Below are positions 1-10,590 of a stretch of DNA of 12,729 nt, in pieces. Where the stretch lies: the NCBI GenBank assembly GCA_036244855.1, contig BQKZ01000509.1:40553-53281 (forward strand), written 5' to 3'. The stretch's first letter is position 1; every line of letters begins with the position of its first letter. The notes under the pieces are model-generated. The model had not been told where the DNA came from. It worked only from the letters and a program-made list of their open reading frames with translations, and ran no database searches. The stretch comes from Temnopleurus reevesii. Taxonomy: Eukaryota; Echinodermata; Echinoidea; Temnopleuroida; Temnopleuridae. The position numbers and the translations under genes are program-made.

Positions 1-1416
<1,416 letters not shown>

Positions 1417-1422
1417 GTGAGT
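1417..1422 (+). promoter_or_regulatory. Mef2: 5' splice site after Mef2 exon 2
   Basis: ATCGAG is followed directly by GTGAGT, a near-consensus donor. It falls at the conserved phase-0 boundary after Glu86, where the MEF2 family joins to its alternative third coding exons. No such third exon was found downstream in this window. Confidence 0.9.
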
Positions 1423-2798
1423 CTTTCATCCAATTTTTAATATAATTTGCCGTGGCAACATTTTGGCCAAGAATGTTCCTTTTTTCCTCAAGGTATAATA
1501 GGCAAGTTTACTAATGAATTGAAATTCAACAAATGTAGTTACTGGGTATTCTGTAATCTATTTGAAGCAATTGACCCATAATATTTGAAATCCATTTTAT
1601 CCATATTATTTGTGCTATGTTGGGTGCACCTCAGGCCAGCTTGTGAGTTGCCAAGAACAACCTTTGTGCATAAGAGTACACATAAAATTTGTGCATCTGG
1701 TAGTAAGCCTGCCTATTCAAGAAGAAGGCAAAGAGAAATTTACGCATACGGACAAAATATCCAGTGTGCATTACCTTACACAAGCAATTGTTCTTTAGAA
1801 CGATCACAATGCTACAACAAAATACTGTGATGTCATCCCTATGCAATACAGATAGCTGTTCATCTTGCTGTTCCCAGATCGGCTCACCGGTAGTTGTGCC
1901 CTTCCGGTTCTCACTCCATGTATGTTATCTCGATGTGCTTGTTCTATTGTGATAAGATGAAGGGAATTCACTCCATTCTTCTTGAGATAAACACCTGCTA
2001 GCTACACCAGATGGGTTAATGTGCAATGCTGCATTATCCCAAGTTTGCTCAGTATGGAAATTGTAGCCCTATCATCCCTCTTCGCAAGAATTGTGTTTGC
2101 ATGATCTCGAGGTTAGACAAAAAACAAAAATGGTTGTTTGGTGGCATTTTCGTTGGAAAAATAGCAAAATTTGTTTGGTTTGTTGGTCAGTCAGAAAAAC
2201 ATTCTATACTCTACCTTACCTTTTTCATTATGGGAATACATTCATATGAAAAATAAGACTTTGAAAATTTACAAGGGAGTGATAAACCAAAGGACAACTG
2301 ACAATTACTTTTCAGGTTGCATCTTTTGTATCTTTTTCTATGATTTTACTTTCTTTGTGTGTGTATGAAAAGTAAAAAAAAAAAAAGAAGTAATGAAATA
2401 ACAAATGAGAGCAATTTTTCGAGTGTTAGTGGATGGAGGGCACCAAATGTACTTTTTTTGTGCCTATAATCTAAAATTTTGCGTTTGAACGAGGCATGGC
2501 TTTGGTCACTTGGAAATCTAGCTACGGGCAAAATGCATTATAGACTGATGCTATATGCATAAATTATCCCAAACCAAAACTTGAGCATGCAAGTGATATC
2601 TGCACAGAGAGAATTGTCAGGATAATTTGCAAAGTATTTTGCATTTAGCAAATAACTCGAGATGACTCTGTTGTCTTCATTTCAAATTGTTCTGATTGAG
2701 TTAATATGGCGGGTCCGAAGTAGCCCGCTAATCTAAACACTCTGTACAAGGCAGACTCTTCTAATGTGCGTCACTCTTGTCTAGGGCACCAGCTACAT
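1423..2798. other. Non-coding stretch, probably intronic
   Basis: No gene is supported. Open frames here are all under 82 codons, overlap each other in several frames, and show no family resemblance. There is an A-run at 2373-2384. Read literally this is the intron following Mef2 exon 2, but no exon 3 appears. Confidence 0.55.
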
Positions 2799-2838
2799 GT
2801 ACACGTAGAAGTTTATCTGATAAGATAACTACGTGTAC
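2799..2838. repeat. Inverted repeat (cruciform) with three GATA sites
   Basis: GTACACGTAG (2799-2808) is the exact reverse complement of CTACGTGTAC (2829-2838). The 20-base interval contains TTATC (2813-2817), GATAA (2819-2823) and GATAA (2824-2828): a nested 5-base palindrome and three GATA-factor core sites. A CACGTG E-box follows at 2855-2860. The geometry is seen directly; a regulatory role is inferred. Confidence 0.7.
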
Positions 2839-3340
2839 GTGACTAAGATATCTACACGTGCATGACATATGAAACGGATAGTGTACTTGATTCCATTTAG
2901 TGTGGTCATTATTTAAATGATATTGTACCATGATATCATAGTTTAGCATGATAAAATTTCATGGAGAGGATGAAATATGTCATCTGTGCTGAGATAAAAC
3001 ATGATATATCTGAAGAAAATACAAGACAAGGAATATTGGGACAGGAATGTAGTTGCAAACACCTTTTTAATGAAGAAAACTGCCTAATAAGTACATGTAG
3101 TAGAAGAGAGCAGGTCTATCAAAACAACTTTTTGGAGTAAAAAATTGTGCACAGAATATCAAGTCTAACGATCACGTTTGTGTAGAATTGAATGGGTCAC
3201 AACACCAAACTATCCCCATAGCCAGCAAATTTCACCTTGTTACCGATGTCCCCCCCACCACTTCGTCTCGCACTTTAAGATACTATAATGTCTATTAAGG
3301 TATTCATATATTAGACACAGGCATGTTGGTGGAGCGGCGT
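2839..3340. other. Non-coding stretch, nothing recognised
   Basis: Apart from the E-box at 2855-2860 and a short C-run near 3250, I see no gene, RNA or repeat. Composition is ordinary and AT-rich. Confidence 0.5.
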
Positions 3341-3620
3341 ACACTGTAGGATCTCATTAAATCGGTGTGGCAACCACACGGCTCGGTCATTAGACGGCAT
3401 CATTAGGCATCCCGACCACACTCTGATCTCACGTCAGCAAGCGGCCTGTTTACTCCAACTGCCCCGAGATGAGTAGGAAGATAAAATCCAATGGGAAATA
3501 GACTTTGCTTGGCAAAGACCTGTTCTACAGCTCCACGCACGTTGGTTTGTGTCGGGATGAGGAATGGTCAGAATACAAATCTCTTTACTGATCGAATCGG
3601 TATTGCTGTCGAGGCCAAGA
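3341..3620. other. GC- and CpG-richer patch with short hairpins
   Basis: The patch stands out from its AT-rich surroundings, with about a dozen CpGs, a CCAAT motif (3488-3492) and two perfect hairpins: GTGTGG-CAA-CCACAC (3365-3379) and CTTTGC-TTG-GCAAAG (3503-3517). The first carries an ACCACA core as bound by RUNX factors. It could be a promoter, an untranslated first exon or an old repeat. No coding frame is convincing. Confidence 0.35.
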
Positions 3621-3740
3621 TTCTATGCATTTATTCAGAAGTTTTTCTGACGTAAATTTCTCACCTTTTTTTATTGAACGCGATGACGTTCTACTGGTTT
3701 GCAGGGTTTTAACTCGTTTGCTGTTAAATCATTTAATTCA

Positions 3741-3763
3741 GCCACACACCATCTGTGTGTGGC
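3741..3763. repeat. Perfect 9-bp hairpin
   Basis: GCCACACAC (3741-3749), a five-base loop CATCT, then GTGTGTGGC (3755-3763). The arms are perfectly complementary. It is not followed by a T-run, so it does not look like a terminator, and it is too short for a microRNA precursor. Confidence 0.7.
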
Positions 3764-4411
3764 AGTCGATGGAGTTATCCTGCATAAACCTGCCGACCTT
3801 ACCTGCAAACCACCTACAACTCTAGGGTAATAGAACTAAAAATATTGTCTTGTCTCAGGCACCTGAGGAAGAAATTTGTCAATCTGTTCACAAATATAAC
3901 TTCAAAATGTATTTTAAGTTGTTAAGATACAAGGTCAATGCTTGAATATTCCCTAGTCAGTGATACATTTAGATTGTGTATTTTTTTTAAAACAAGAGAC
4001 TAATTTTTTTAAACACTTTCAATGGACGAATGCTGTAAGGTGTATTGTGGTGGTAATACTTACGCTTTATCTATCATTTTTAAAGGTATTCTCAAAAATT
4101 CTGTATTCAGAGACGAACGCTACCTGAAATAGCTGTGCCTGAAAACGTTTTTACAGATACTGCAATATAACAACTTCAAACTTCAATAAAAATGCTGACT
4201 TTGTTTCCTGTAATAGATAGAGGAAGAGTGGCGGTGAATGGGTATTAAATGATATTTCATTTCTTGAATGAGAGAAATTGGTTATATTTACCACTCCCAT
4301 CATTATGACCAATGTCTTTTCATGATGAATTAATAGAATTACAATATGATTCTGAATACAAGGTTTTTAATGAAACCCTTTTTATAGATGGCTTACATGT
4401 AGTTTGTTTAC
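3764..4411. other. Non-coding stretch, nothing recognised
   Basis: AT-rich, with T-runs near 3980 and 4006. A 69-codon frame beginning at 4312 runs into the homopolymer block at 4412-4440 and is not supported as a gene. Confidence 0.5.
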
Positions 4412-4563
4412 TTTTTTTTTTTTTTTTGAGGGGGGGGGGGCTTATTTTATTGTTTTGGTCATGTTCAGGGTTAATTAACGCCTCAATGTTTCGGAAAAAC
4501 TTGTTTAATTCATACAATTAGAGCTACCCAGCAACCCCCTCCCCCCTCCCCCCCAAAAAAAAA
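4412..4563. repeat. Inverted pair of homopolymer blocks (T16-GA-G11 / C-rich-A9)
   Basis: The left block is 16 T, G, A, then 11 G (4412-4440). The right block is C5 T C6 T C7 followed by A9 (4535-4563). The right block, reverse-complemented, reads as a T-run followed by a G-rich run, so the blocks face each other about 94 bases apart. Both have strong G-quadruplex potential, on opposite strands. They may be the termini of a small repeat or the result of homopolymer expansion, and are prone to sequencing error. Confidence 0.6.
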
Positions 4564-4689
4564 TAATCTGTTACATTGCATGTTACCACTTAAAAATGTT
4601 TTAAGAAAACGTTGAGTAGTTATGTACATGTATAACTAAATGCCATGTAGCCGCTGACGATCGCATGACCAATTGTGAAAGGGGGGCTT

Positions 4690-4870
4690 AGAGGAAGGTG
4701 GTCACATGACAGGGTGTAAATCTGCCTGAGCCCCCTCCTTTGTAACCGTGCAGTGAGAGTGAGTCAGACTGGCGCAGTCTCTCTACACAGGAAGCCTAGG
4801 ATCGGCCTGCCAGTAGCTGGCACAAACCCTCGTGAGCTGAGCTGAGGCAGTCCCCACTAGGGGGAATAGC
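4690..4870. other. GC-rich patch next to the 560-bp element
   Basis: A GC-richer block holding a TCACATGA E-box (M-box type, 4702-4709), donor-like GTGAGT and GTGAGC sequences, and short GAGCT repeats. It could be a promoter or untranslated exon, but no TATA box, coding frame or acceptor settles this. Confidence 0.25.
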
Positions 4871-4879
4871 AACCCATTA

Positions 4880-5439
4880 GCTGCATTCACACAGCCGCGA
4901 TTTTTCCCGTCGAGATGAATTGTGAATTGGCACAGCGACTCGAGTTGCCATTCACACAGCACTGCGCGTTTGCCATGACATTTCGCTCGCCGCGACTTCC
5001 TTTGACTTTTCTGTAGATTCAGGTTAACTTTGACCCAAGGTCGAGTCCATATCAGCTTCAGAATAATACAAATTTACAAGAATAAAGATGAATAATTACA
5101 ACTAATTTAAATGAAAAAAATACGAACAATGTGAAATTTAAATGAGAATCAGCTTGTAAACAAACGAGATGTAAACAAACGTGTGTGCGATGTGATGGTG
5201 AACGATCGAATAGTGCGCATCATCTTCTGAAATCCGGAAGTACTGATGCATTATGGGATTAATTGACCCAACGAAATTTGCTCCCATTGTTCACATGACT
5301 AAAACGATGCGACGTATCAATGCTGTGACGCGAAAGTTACAGCAGTTTGCAGCGTGACTATTTGGTTTCACGCCAACGATTTTTTGCCTTGTGAGTTTTC
5401 TTGCTGCGATGTGAAAAATCGGGGCTGTGTGAATGCAGC
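4880..5439. mobile_element. 560-bp non-autonomous DNA transposon (MITE-like) with TIRs and TA duplication
   Basis: The terminal inverted repeats are at 4880-4912 and 5407-5439. Thirty of 33 positions match after reverse complementing, and the outer 17 (starting GCTGCATTCACACAGCC) are identical. TA dinucleotides flank both ends (4878-4879 and 5440-5441), the target duplication expected of TA-targeting DNA transposons such as Tc1/mariner or IS630-like families. A partial copy of the CATTCACACAGC motif recurs inside the left end near 4949-4961. No transposase frame exists inside, so mobilisation would need a transposase from elsewhere. The interior is CpG-richer than its flanks. Superfamily assignment is uncertain. 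Confidence 0.85.
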
Positions 5440-6710
5440 TATACTGTATGTAACTGCGGCATGTTATGTGTCTGTGATAAAGTGTCAATAGCCTGTAATG
5501 GCAATGTTCACCTCTGCCCCTAGTGTGCTTCTTCATTACTGTAATTGCAACTCGTCTCAACGAAATCAGACAGAAGTCACTTGTTTGAAGTTGGAGAAAA
5601 TGGGGATGACTGAGGGAAAATAAACTTCCAAGTTTGGGAAATTGTGTATCGTTTGATTTTCCGACTTTGTAATGTTTAAAGATTTGGTTGTTAAAAGCTC
5701 GTGGAAATAGTGTGATCTGAAAGGGTATAGAAAACGGGTTTCCTGTGCATGTTTTTTCGTTCAGTTGGTTGCAATGTTTGAGTATAACTTGTGCTACAAG
5801 AATCTCCACCTCCTGGCAACACGTGCGTTCGCTATTGGTCTCTTTCAGCCAAGCTTATAGAATAAGGAAAATGCACTTTTGCTCCAGCATTGGTTGCTAT
5901 GGCCTCTCTGACAATGAATTCTGCTTTCACCATCAAAAATTAATGCATCATTTAGTTGAAAAGGAAGAATTCATAAGCTTTTTTCTTGGAAAAAAATTCT
6001 CACTCAATACTTGGTATACATGTATGAATCTTTTCAGTACCTCAACTTAAGTTTGAAATAAAGGAAATAAAGAAGTTTAGAAACTAAAAAATGAAAATCT
6101 AAGTTCTGTCTGATTTCGATGTGATGGGTCACATTCATAAATTATATGTTGTCAAGGTTAAACTGGAAAAATTCAATGCCGGCTTTCGATCATTTCAACA
6201 CGAAATGTGTCAGTCTAACCATTCTAATACCTGCAAATTTTTAGCAAGTTTATATCATCACAAGTATAACTTTTTGTTTTTGAGTAGGTATGTGTGTATG
6301 AAGTATAATCCATTTCCTGGTTCACGTACTTCACAATATTCAACTTGTATATTTTCTCACAATTTTTTTTTAAAAGTAGAGCTCCATAATGCAAGTCTGA
6401 TTTATTATGATGCTGTTGACTACAATGAAATAGATTTCGGCTCAAAATTTCAATAGGATGGTAGAACTGCAGCATAAGCAATTTCAAAGAAAAGCCAATA
6501 GTTCACAGCTGTCAATAATGCGTTGCTTCATACAACCTTTTGAGTAGATCTTATTCAATCTAGGTATAGGAATCCAAACCTTGTCAGTTTTTCCTTTCAG
6601 TGTTGTACAACTAATTCTTGTACAACTAATTCTGTTGGCAGCATTTTTCTTTCAAGAATCAAGTTAAAGTGTCCCATAGCAGGACATTAAATGGTTTCTG
6701 GTGTGCAGCA
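5440..6710. other. Non-coding stretch with no recognised gene
   Basis: Several open frames of 60-172 codons exist on both strands, but none has a recognisable domain. The longest (minus, 5291-5809) ends inside the transposon terminus. A 15-base direct duplication lies at 6603-6632. Nothing else is supported. Confidence 0.5.
6603..6632. repeat. 15-bp tandem duplication
   Basis: TTGTACAACTAATTC occurs twice back to back (6603-6617 and 6618-6632) with no mismatches. Confidence 0.85.
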
Positions 6711-6723
6711 CCCCCCCCCCCCC
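6711..6723. repeat. C13 homopolymer
   Basis: Thirteen consecutive C just upstream of the pyrimidine-rich tandem array. Its length is likely to vary between alleles and to be error-prone in assembly. Confidence 0.9.
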
Positions 6724-6765
6724 AACAAACTACCTCATGATCAGAATGATACATATGGCCGTCAG

Positions 6766-7567
6766 CCCACCCTCGACTGTTTTACCCCTTTCCTTCACCC
6801 CATCCTACTCTGGTACATCCCTTCCTCACATGCTCTACCCCTCCTCAGACTCCCTCGTTATTAATTCCTCCTTCACCCTACCAACTGTATGTTTTATTCC
6901 CAACATCGACTACACATACTTTACCCCTTTCTTTCACCCTTATCCTCTACCCCTCCCTCCCTCTCATACTTTACCCCTCCTCAGACTTTCTTGTCATTCA
7001 TTTCTCCTTTAACCTAGCAACTGTATGCTTTACCCTACTCTCAAGTGCACATACTTTATACCCCTTTCTTTCACCCCTATCTTCTACCCCTCCCTCTCAC
7101 GCTTTACCCCTCCTCAGACTTTCTAGTCATTCATTCCTCCTTTACCCTAGCAACTGTATGCTTTACCCCACCCTCGACTACACATACTTTACCCCCTTTC
7201 TTTCACCCCTATCTTCTACCCCTCCCTCCCTCCCATACTATACCCCTCCTCAGACTTTCTTGTCATTAATTTCTCCTTTAACCTAGCAATTGTATGCTTT
7301 ACCCTACTCTCAAGTACACATACTTTATACCCCTTTCTTTCACCCCTATCTTCTACCCCTTCCTCTCACGCTTTACCCCTCCTCAGACTTTCTAGCCATT
7401 CATTCCTTCTTTACCCTAGCAAAGTTTCTGTATGCTCTACCCTACTCTCAAGTACACATACTTTACCCCTTTCTTTCACCCCTTTCCTCTACCCCTCCCT
7501 CCCATACTTTACCCCTCTTCAGACTCCCCAGTCATTCATTCCCCCTTCACCCCAGCAACTGTACGCT
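6766..7567. repeat. Satellite-like tandem array, alternating 136/133-bp units
   Basis: The anchor CTCCTCAGAC (CTCTTCAGAC in the last copy) recurs at 6841, 6977, 7110, 7246, 7379 and 7515, with spacings 136, 133, 136, 133 and 136. Two alternating unit types form a 269-bp higher-order repeat. The 133-bp type has TTGTCATT, TTTAACCTAGCAA and CTCTCAAG. The 136-bp type has TAGTCATT, TTTACCCTAGCAA and CTCGACTACAC. The + strand is strongly pyrimidine-rich. The array is not a protein repeat: open frames of about 75-106 codons cross it, but neither 136, 133 nor 269 is a multiple of three, so the frame shifts at every unit. A degenerate partial unit precedes 6841. Confidence 0.92.
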
Positions 7568-9365
7568 GGCAAATGCAAGGTACACTGTGGATCATCAGGA
7601 TGCCATGTAAATTAGCAGGAAACGGTGCGCTTGCCTGCCCTCTGTCACTCTGCCTCTACCCCTTCTCTACCTCTGTGTTCAGACATGTACACAATTGTAA
7701 AGAAATTTACGAAAATTGTAGATTTTTATATTAATAGAATATCAACCATGGACGTAGGAAATTTATTAGGGCGATGCCCCTGAAAATTTTCAAAATTAAA
7801 TGCCTTGGGGCAACTTATATTCTAATGCCCTTATGAAATTTGTTCAAAATAGAAGAAATACTTTAAGATAGTAAAGGTGTAGATTTTAAAATAAATTTCA
7901 GTGTATATTGTTCAAATTTTAAAGGATGCATAGTTACATTTTAGCTGACATACGTGCATTGTGCTCACCTACAAAATAAAAAGTTGTCCCTAGAATGAGC
8001 AAAATAGAGGTCCCAGAAGATATTGTGTGGTAGGCCTAATGTAGAAAAAAAAGTAGGCCCCCCCAAAAAAAAATCCTACACTGCTCTGCAATTCATGAAG
8101 TCCTGAAAATTTCTGGTGGACAACTGTTCCCACTGACACAGGCTAGCAAGAAGTTAATGAGTTCAAGTTGGGAATAATGGTCTTATACAACAGAATTGTT
8201 TAAGTGTTATTCGTAGGATCAAATAGATAGGTGTCCGTTCCTGTGATTATATTAGGCATATTCAATCCAAGAAGCGATATCAGTCATTCATAACTCGTTG
8301 AAACATCGCCCAGGATTAACGTTAAAATGATGAACGTGAACACTTCTTAACCCTTGTCTCTACCCTTTGCCTTGACCTCCCCTTGCCTTTCCCCTCCCTC
8401 CCTCCCTGAGTGACTGTGAGACACAACTGTGACTTGTTCTCTCTGTTCACTACACTCATTCTGCAGCACATGGATTTATGCAGGAAATATAAAGGGGAAT
8501 TAATATCCCCAGACTTTATTGTGCTATCATAGAATAAAGAAAATATAATTATCAAACTGAAAATTTGAGCAAGATCGAACAATCCACTATGAAATCATGA
8601 ATTTTTTCATGTACATGTATTTTAAAATTTTGAATGATACCACGATCCCTGCTACTGATGGTGAACGCAATTTCATAGAGACATTAGATTGCTCCATTTT
8701 GCTCAAATTTTTCACTGTTTGTTCATTTGATTTTTCTTCATTCAATGATAACTCGATTTTCAGGGGTGGTTTCTCCTTAAATGAATGGTTGACTATATAT
8801 TCAATTCAATTTTGATAAAACATTTGCCAATGTTATCTGCATGATGAATTGGATCATATGTGGACATAAAAAAAAAAGCAATGAAATTGTCAGTTCTGTG
8901 AAACGTATAATGTATCCTCTGCATTTCATTATATTTTGTAATCCATAGTTTTTTTTAGGCATTTGCTTGCTTTTGTCTTGAACATCTAGGAAATATTCCA
9001 ATGAAAGTACAAATTTTATGTAATAGCAAAAAAAAAAAAATGCATTACTGTATAATATGGGGTCCATTATATTGTTGATTGTAAGGATTCTGAATATGTA
9101 ACTGGAATACATTGCATCCTTGTGTAATTGTTTGGACAGGTAAAAGTTCTATTATGTGTATGTATTTGACGGCTTCTCTTCTGTAATTCAAGGTAGAGTT
9201 CGAACTCCATAATTAAAAAAAATGCACATTGCAAACATTTCAAATTTTGATATTTGCCCTAAAAGTTGCAATTCATATTTTGCTTCTTGATTTATGAAAT
9301 TTTGTTATTATTGGAATTTTAGACAATCTTTCATGGATTACATCTTTTACAAATCTTTACTAAAG
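7568..9365. other. Non-coding stretch with no recognised gene
   Basis: AT-rich sequence with homopolymers (for example the C-run followed by an A-run near 8058-8073), a pyrimidine-rich tract at about 8348-8407, a small GGGC-GAT-GCCC hairpin at 7769-7779, and an imperfect GGGGAATTAATATCCCC palindrome at 8494-8510. None is tied to a gene. The longest frames (86-103 codons) have no recognisable features. Confidence 0.5.
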
Positions 9366-9570
9366 CCGGCGCTGCACTAGCCCGAGTTTCCTTGATACTC
9401 GAGCTTTTAGTCCGATCAACCATCTTTGCAATTAATCTCGAGATTGGCAATCTTGGTCTGCACTATAGCGAGTTTGGAATCTTGAGCTTGACGGACATAG
9501 TCTCTTTTCTCAATTTAGCGCGAGCGTTAGCTGCATTAGCCCGCTCTCCGAGCTTGGTCTAGTTCTGGAG
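9366..9570. repeat. Degenerate internally repeated patch (CTGCAYTA-GC motif)
   Basis: A CpG-richer patch holds three same-orientation variants of one motif: GCTGCACTAGCCCGAG near 9371, CTGCACTATAGCGAG near 9459, and GCTGCATTAGCCCGC near 9531. CTCGAG and AATCTCGAGATT palindromes lie between them. This suggests a decayed repetitive element, but I find no matching inverted terminus. Confidence 0.4.
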
Positions 9571-9572
9571 CA

Positions 9573-9573
9573 N
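9573..9573. other. Ambiguous base (N)
   Basis: The only undetermined base in the window, a few bases before the terminus of a small repeat element. It indicates draft-quality sequence here and is a reason to treat single-base calls elsewhere with caution. Confidence 0.99.
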
Positions 9574-9577
9574 AGTA

Positions 9578-9752
9578 CAGTGGAACCCCTCCATATTAGG
9601 TCCTTTGAATCATGAAAAGGATCTTGGCTTATCAGGATTCGTGCTATGTGAGGGTAGAGGAATAAAAGAATACAATAAGCTGAGACTATAAAGGTCATCT
9701 TTTTACATCAGGAATTTTGCTGTATTGACCTCACTGTAACGAGGCTCTACTG
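9578..9752. mobile_element. 175-bp pogo/Tigger-like MITE
   Basis: The left end CAGTGGAACCCC and the reverse-complemented right end CAGTAGAGCCTC form imperfect terminal inverted repeats. TA flanks both (9576-9577, 9753-9754). CAGTGGAACCTC-type ends with TA target duplication are characteristic of pogo/Tigger-type Tc1-mariner elements. No transposase is encoded. The left end includes CCATATTAGG (9591-9600), an exact SRF CArG box. Confidence 0.65.
9591..9600 (+). promoter_or_regulatory. Perfect CArG box (SRF consensus) inside the small element
   Basis: CCATATTAGG fits CC(A/T)6GG exactly and is the core found in the vertebrate c-fos serum response element. SRF is the other animal MADS-box factor. 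The site is about 1.3 kb upstream of the first Mef2 coding exon. The match is certain, but function is inference because such 10-mers also occur by chance. Confidence 0.5.
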
Positions 9753-9754
9753 TA

Positions 9755-10333
9755 TTGTGCAGCATTCTAATAGTGCAATCTTTGTTTGGAAGTTGGAATT
9801 ATTCTTGAAATAATGCTTCTTGTATGAGACCTACATGATATAAAGGCTTGGCTTGTTTTCATATCTGTCTGGCAAAACAATGGGATTTTAATCTTGGGCA
9901 ATGAGGTTATGATGGAGTAATCTTCCTGTAATTACTCTAGCATGTTCAAGGGCGTCAGCCTGTGTTTCAATGGGCGAATGGACTTGGGTGTCCTGCGGTG
10001 TAATTGATGTATCAATTGTGCAATGTCGTGCAGAACCATGGGTGCTTCATAGCGGACACAGGTGACCGCTCAGATATGAAAACAGTAGCGAGACCGCAGA
10101 TTTTACTTCTCTGTGTGATTGGACATTCAAAAGGTTGTCAAGCGCAGTGACAAGACACTAGGGTCTTGCAAAGAGTGTCCTTTAAAAAGATGAATTGGTC
10201 CATGGTTCAATCACTGGCTGTGATGTGTTTTTCAAAATTTAGTACTACTGGCCTTTACCTAATTTGTGGTGTTTAAGTCTCAAAGGTGTCAAACAAGTAG
10301 GTGTCAAACAACTGGTGTGGAATATCATTGATG
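9755..10333. other. Non-coding stretch between the two small repeats
   Basis: No gene. A GGTGTCAAACAA motif is repeated with 15-base spacing at 10285 and 10300. Otherwise nothing is recognised. It would be promoter or intron sequence upstream of the Mef2 start exon. Confidence 0.5.
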
Positions 10334-10460
10334 CAGTGGAACTTCGCTGTATCATGTGCCTTGGGACTAGAAAAATAACCTCTTTATATTGACACCTTGT
10401 AATATCAGGACCAAAATATGGAGGATACAATTTGGACCGAGAAAATCACTTGTTTCACTG
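10334..10460. mobile_element. 127-bp diverged relative of the 9578-9752 element
   Basis: The left end CAGTGGAACTTC and the reverse-complemented right end CAGTGAAACAAG are similar inverted termini; the right end is followed by TA. Its interior segment GACCAAAATATGGAGG (about 10410-10425) is the near reverse complement of the CCTCCATATTAGGTCC segment of the other element, linking the two as one family. In this copy the CArG box is spoiled (seven A/T bases). Confidence 0.55.
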
Positions 10461-10557
10461 TAGTATATACGCCTACAGATACTTAAAGTATCAAATATCC
10501 AGATATTTTGAAAACCATTTCTATATAAAGTAACAATAATTCAAATGAAAGACTAAC

Positions 10558-10590
10558 TGTTCCTTTTCTTTCTTTTTTCTCCTTCTGCAG
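10558..10590 (+). promoter_or_regulatory. Mef2: 3' splice site of the Mef2 start-codon exon
   Basis: A strong pyrimidine tract (TTCCTTTTCTTTCTTTTTTC followed by TCCTTCTGCAG) ends at 10590. It implies that at least one untranslated exon lies upstream, as in vertebrate MEF2 genes. A second usable acceptor (TTTTTCTGCAG) ends at 10641. Confidence 0.75.

Noticed and set aside
3625..3825. 66-codon frame with an ATG
   Set aside because: No recognisable motif; it spans a perfect hairpin and has chance-level length.
5291..5809. 172-codon open frame on the minus strand
   Set aside because: It ends inside the terminal inverted repeat of the 560-bp element, has no recognisable domain, and its composition is non-coding-like.
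6121..6487. Overlapping plus and minus frames of 111 and 87 codons
   Set aside because: Both strands are open over the same AT-rich stretch with no domain, so chance is the simpler explanation.
6701..7734. Open frames of 74-106 codons across the tandem array
   Set aside because: Unit lengths 136 and 133 are not multiples of three, so no reading frame is kept between units. The Pro/Ser/Leu/Thr-rich peptides just reflect pyrimidine-rich DNA.
9196..9207. GAGTTCGAACTC resembling a tRNA T-arm or B box
   Set aside because: It is a 12-bp palindrome with no A box, anticodon arm or acceptor stem around it.
9573..9573. N as an assembly gap separating the two exons
   Set aside because: A single N is a base-call ambiguity, not a scaffold gap, so it does not by itself explain the exon order.
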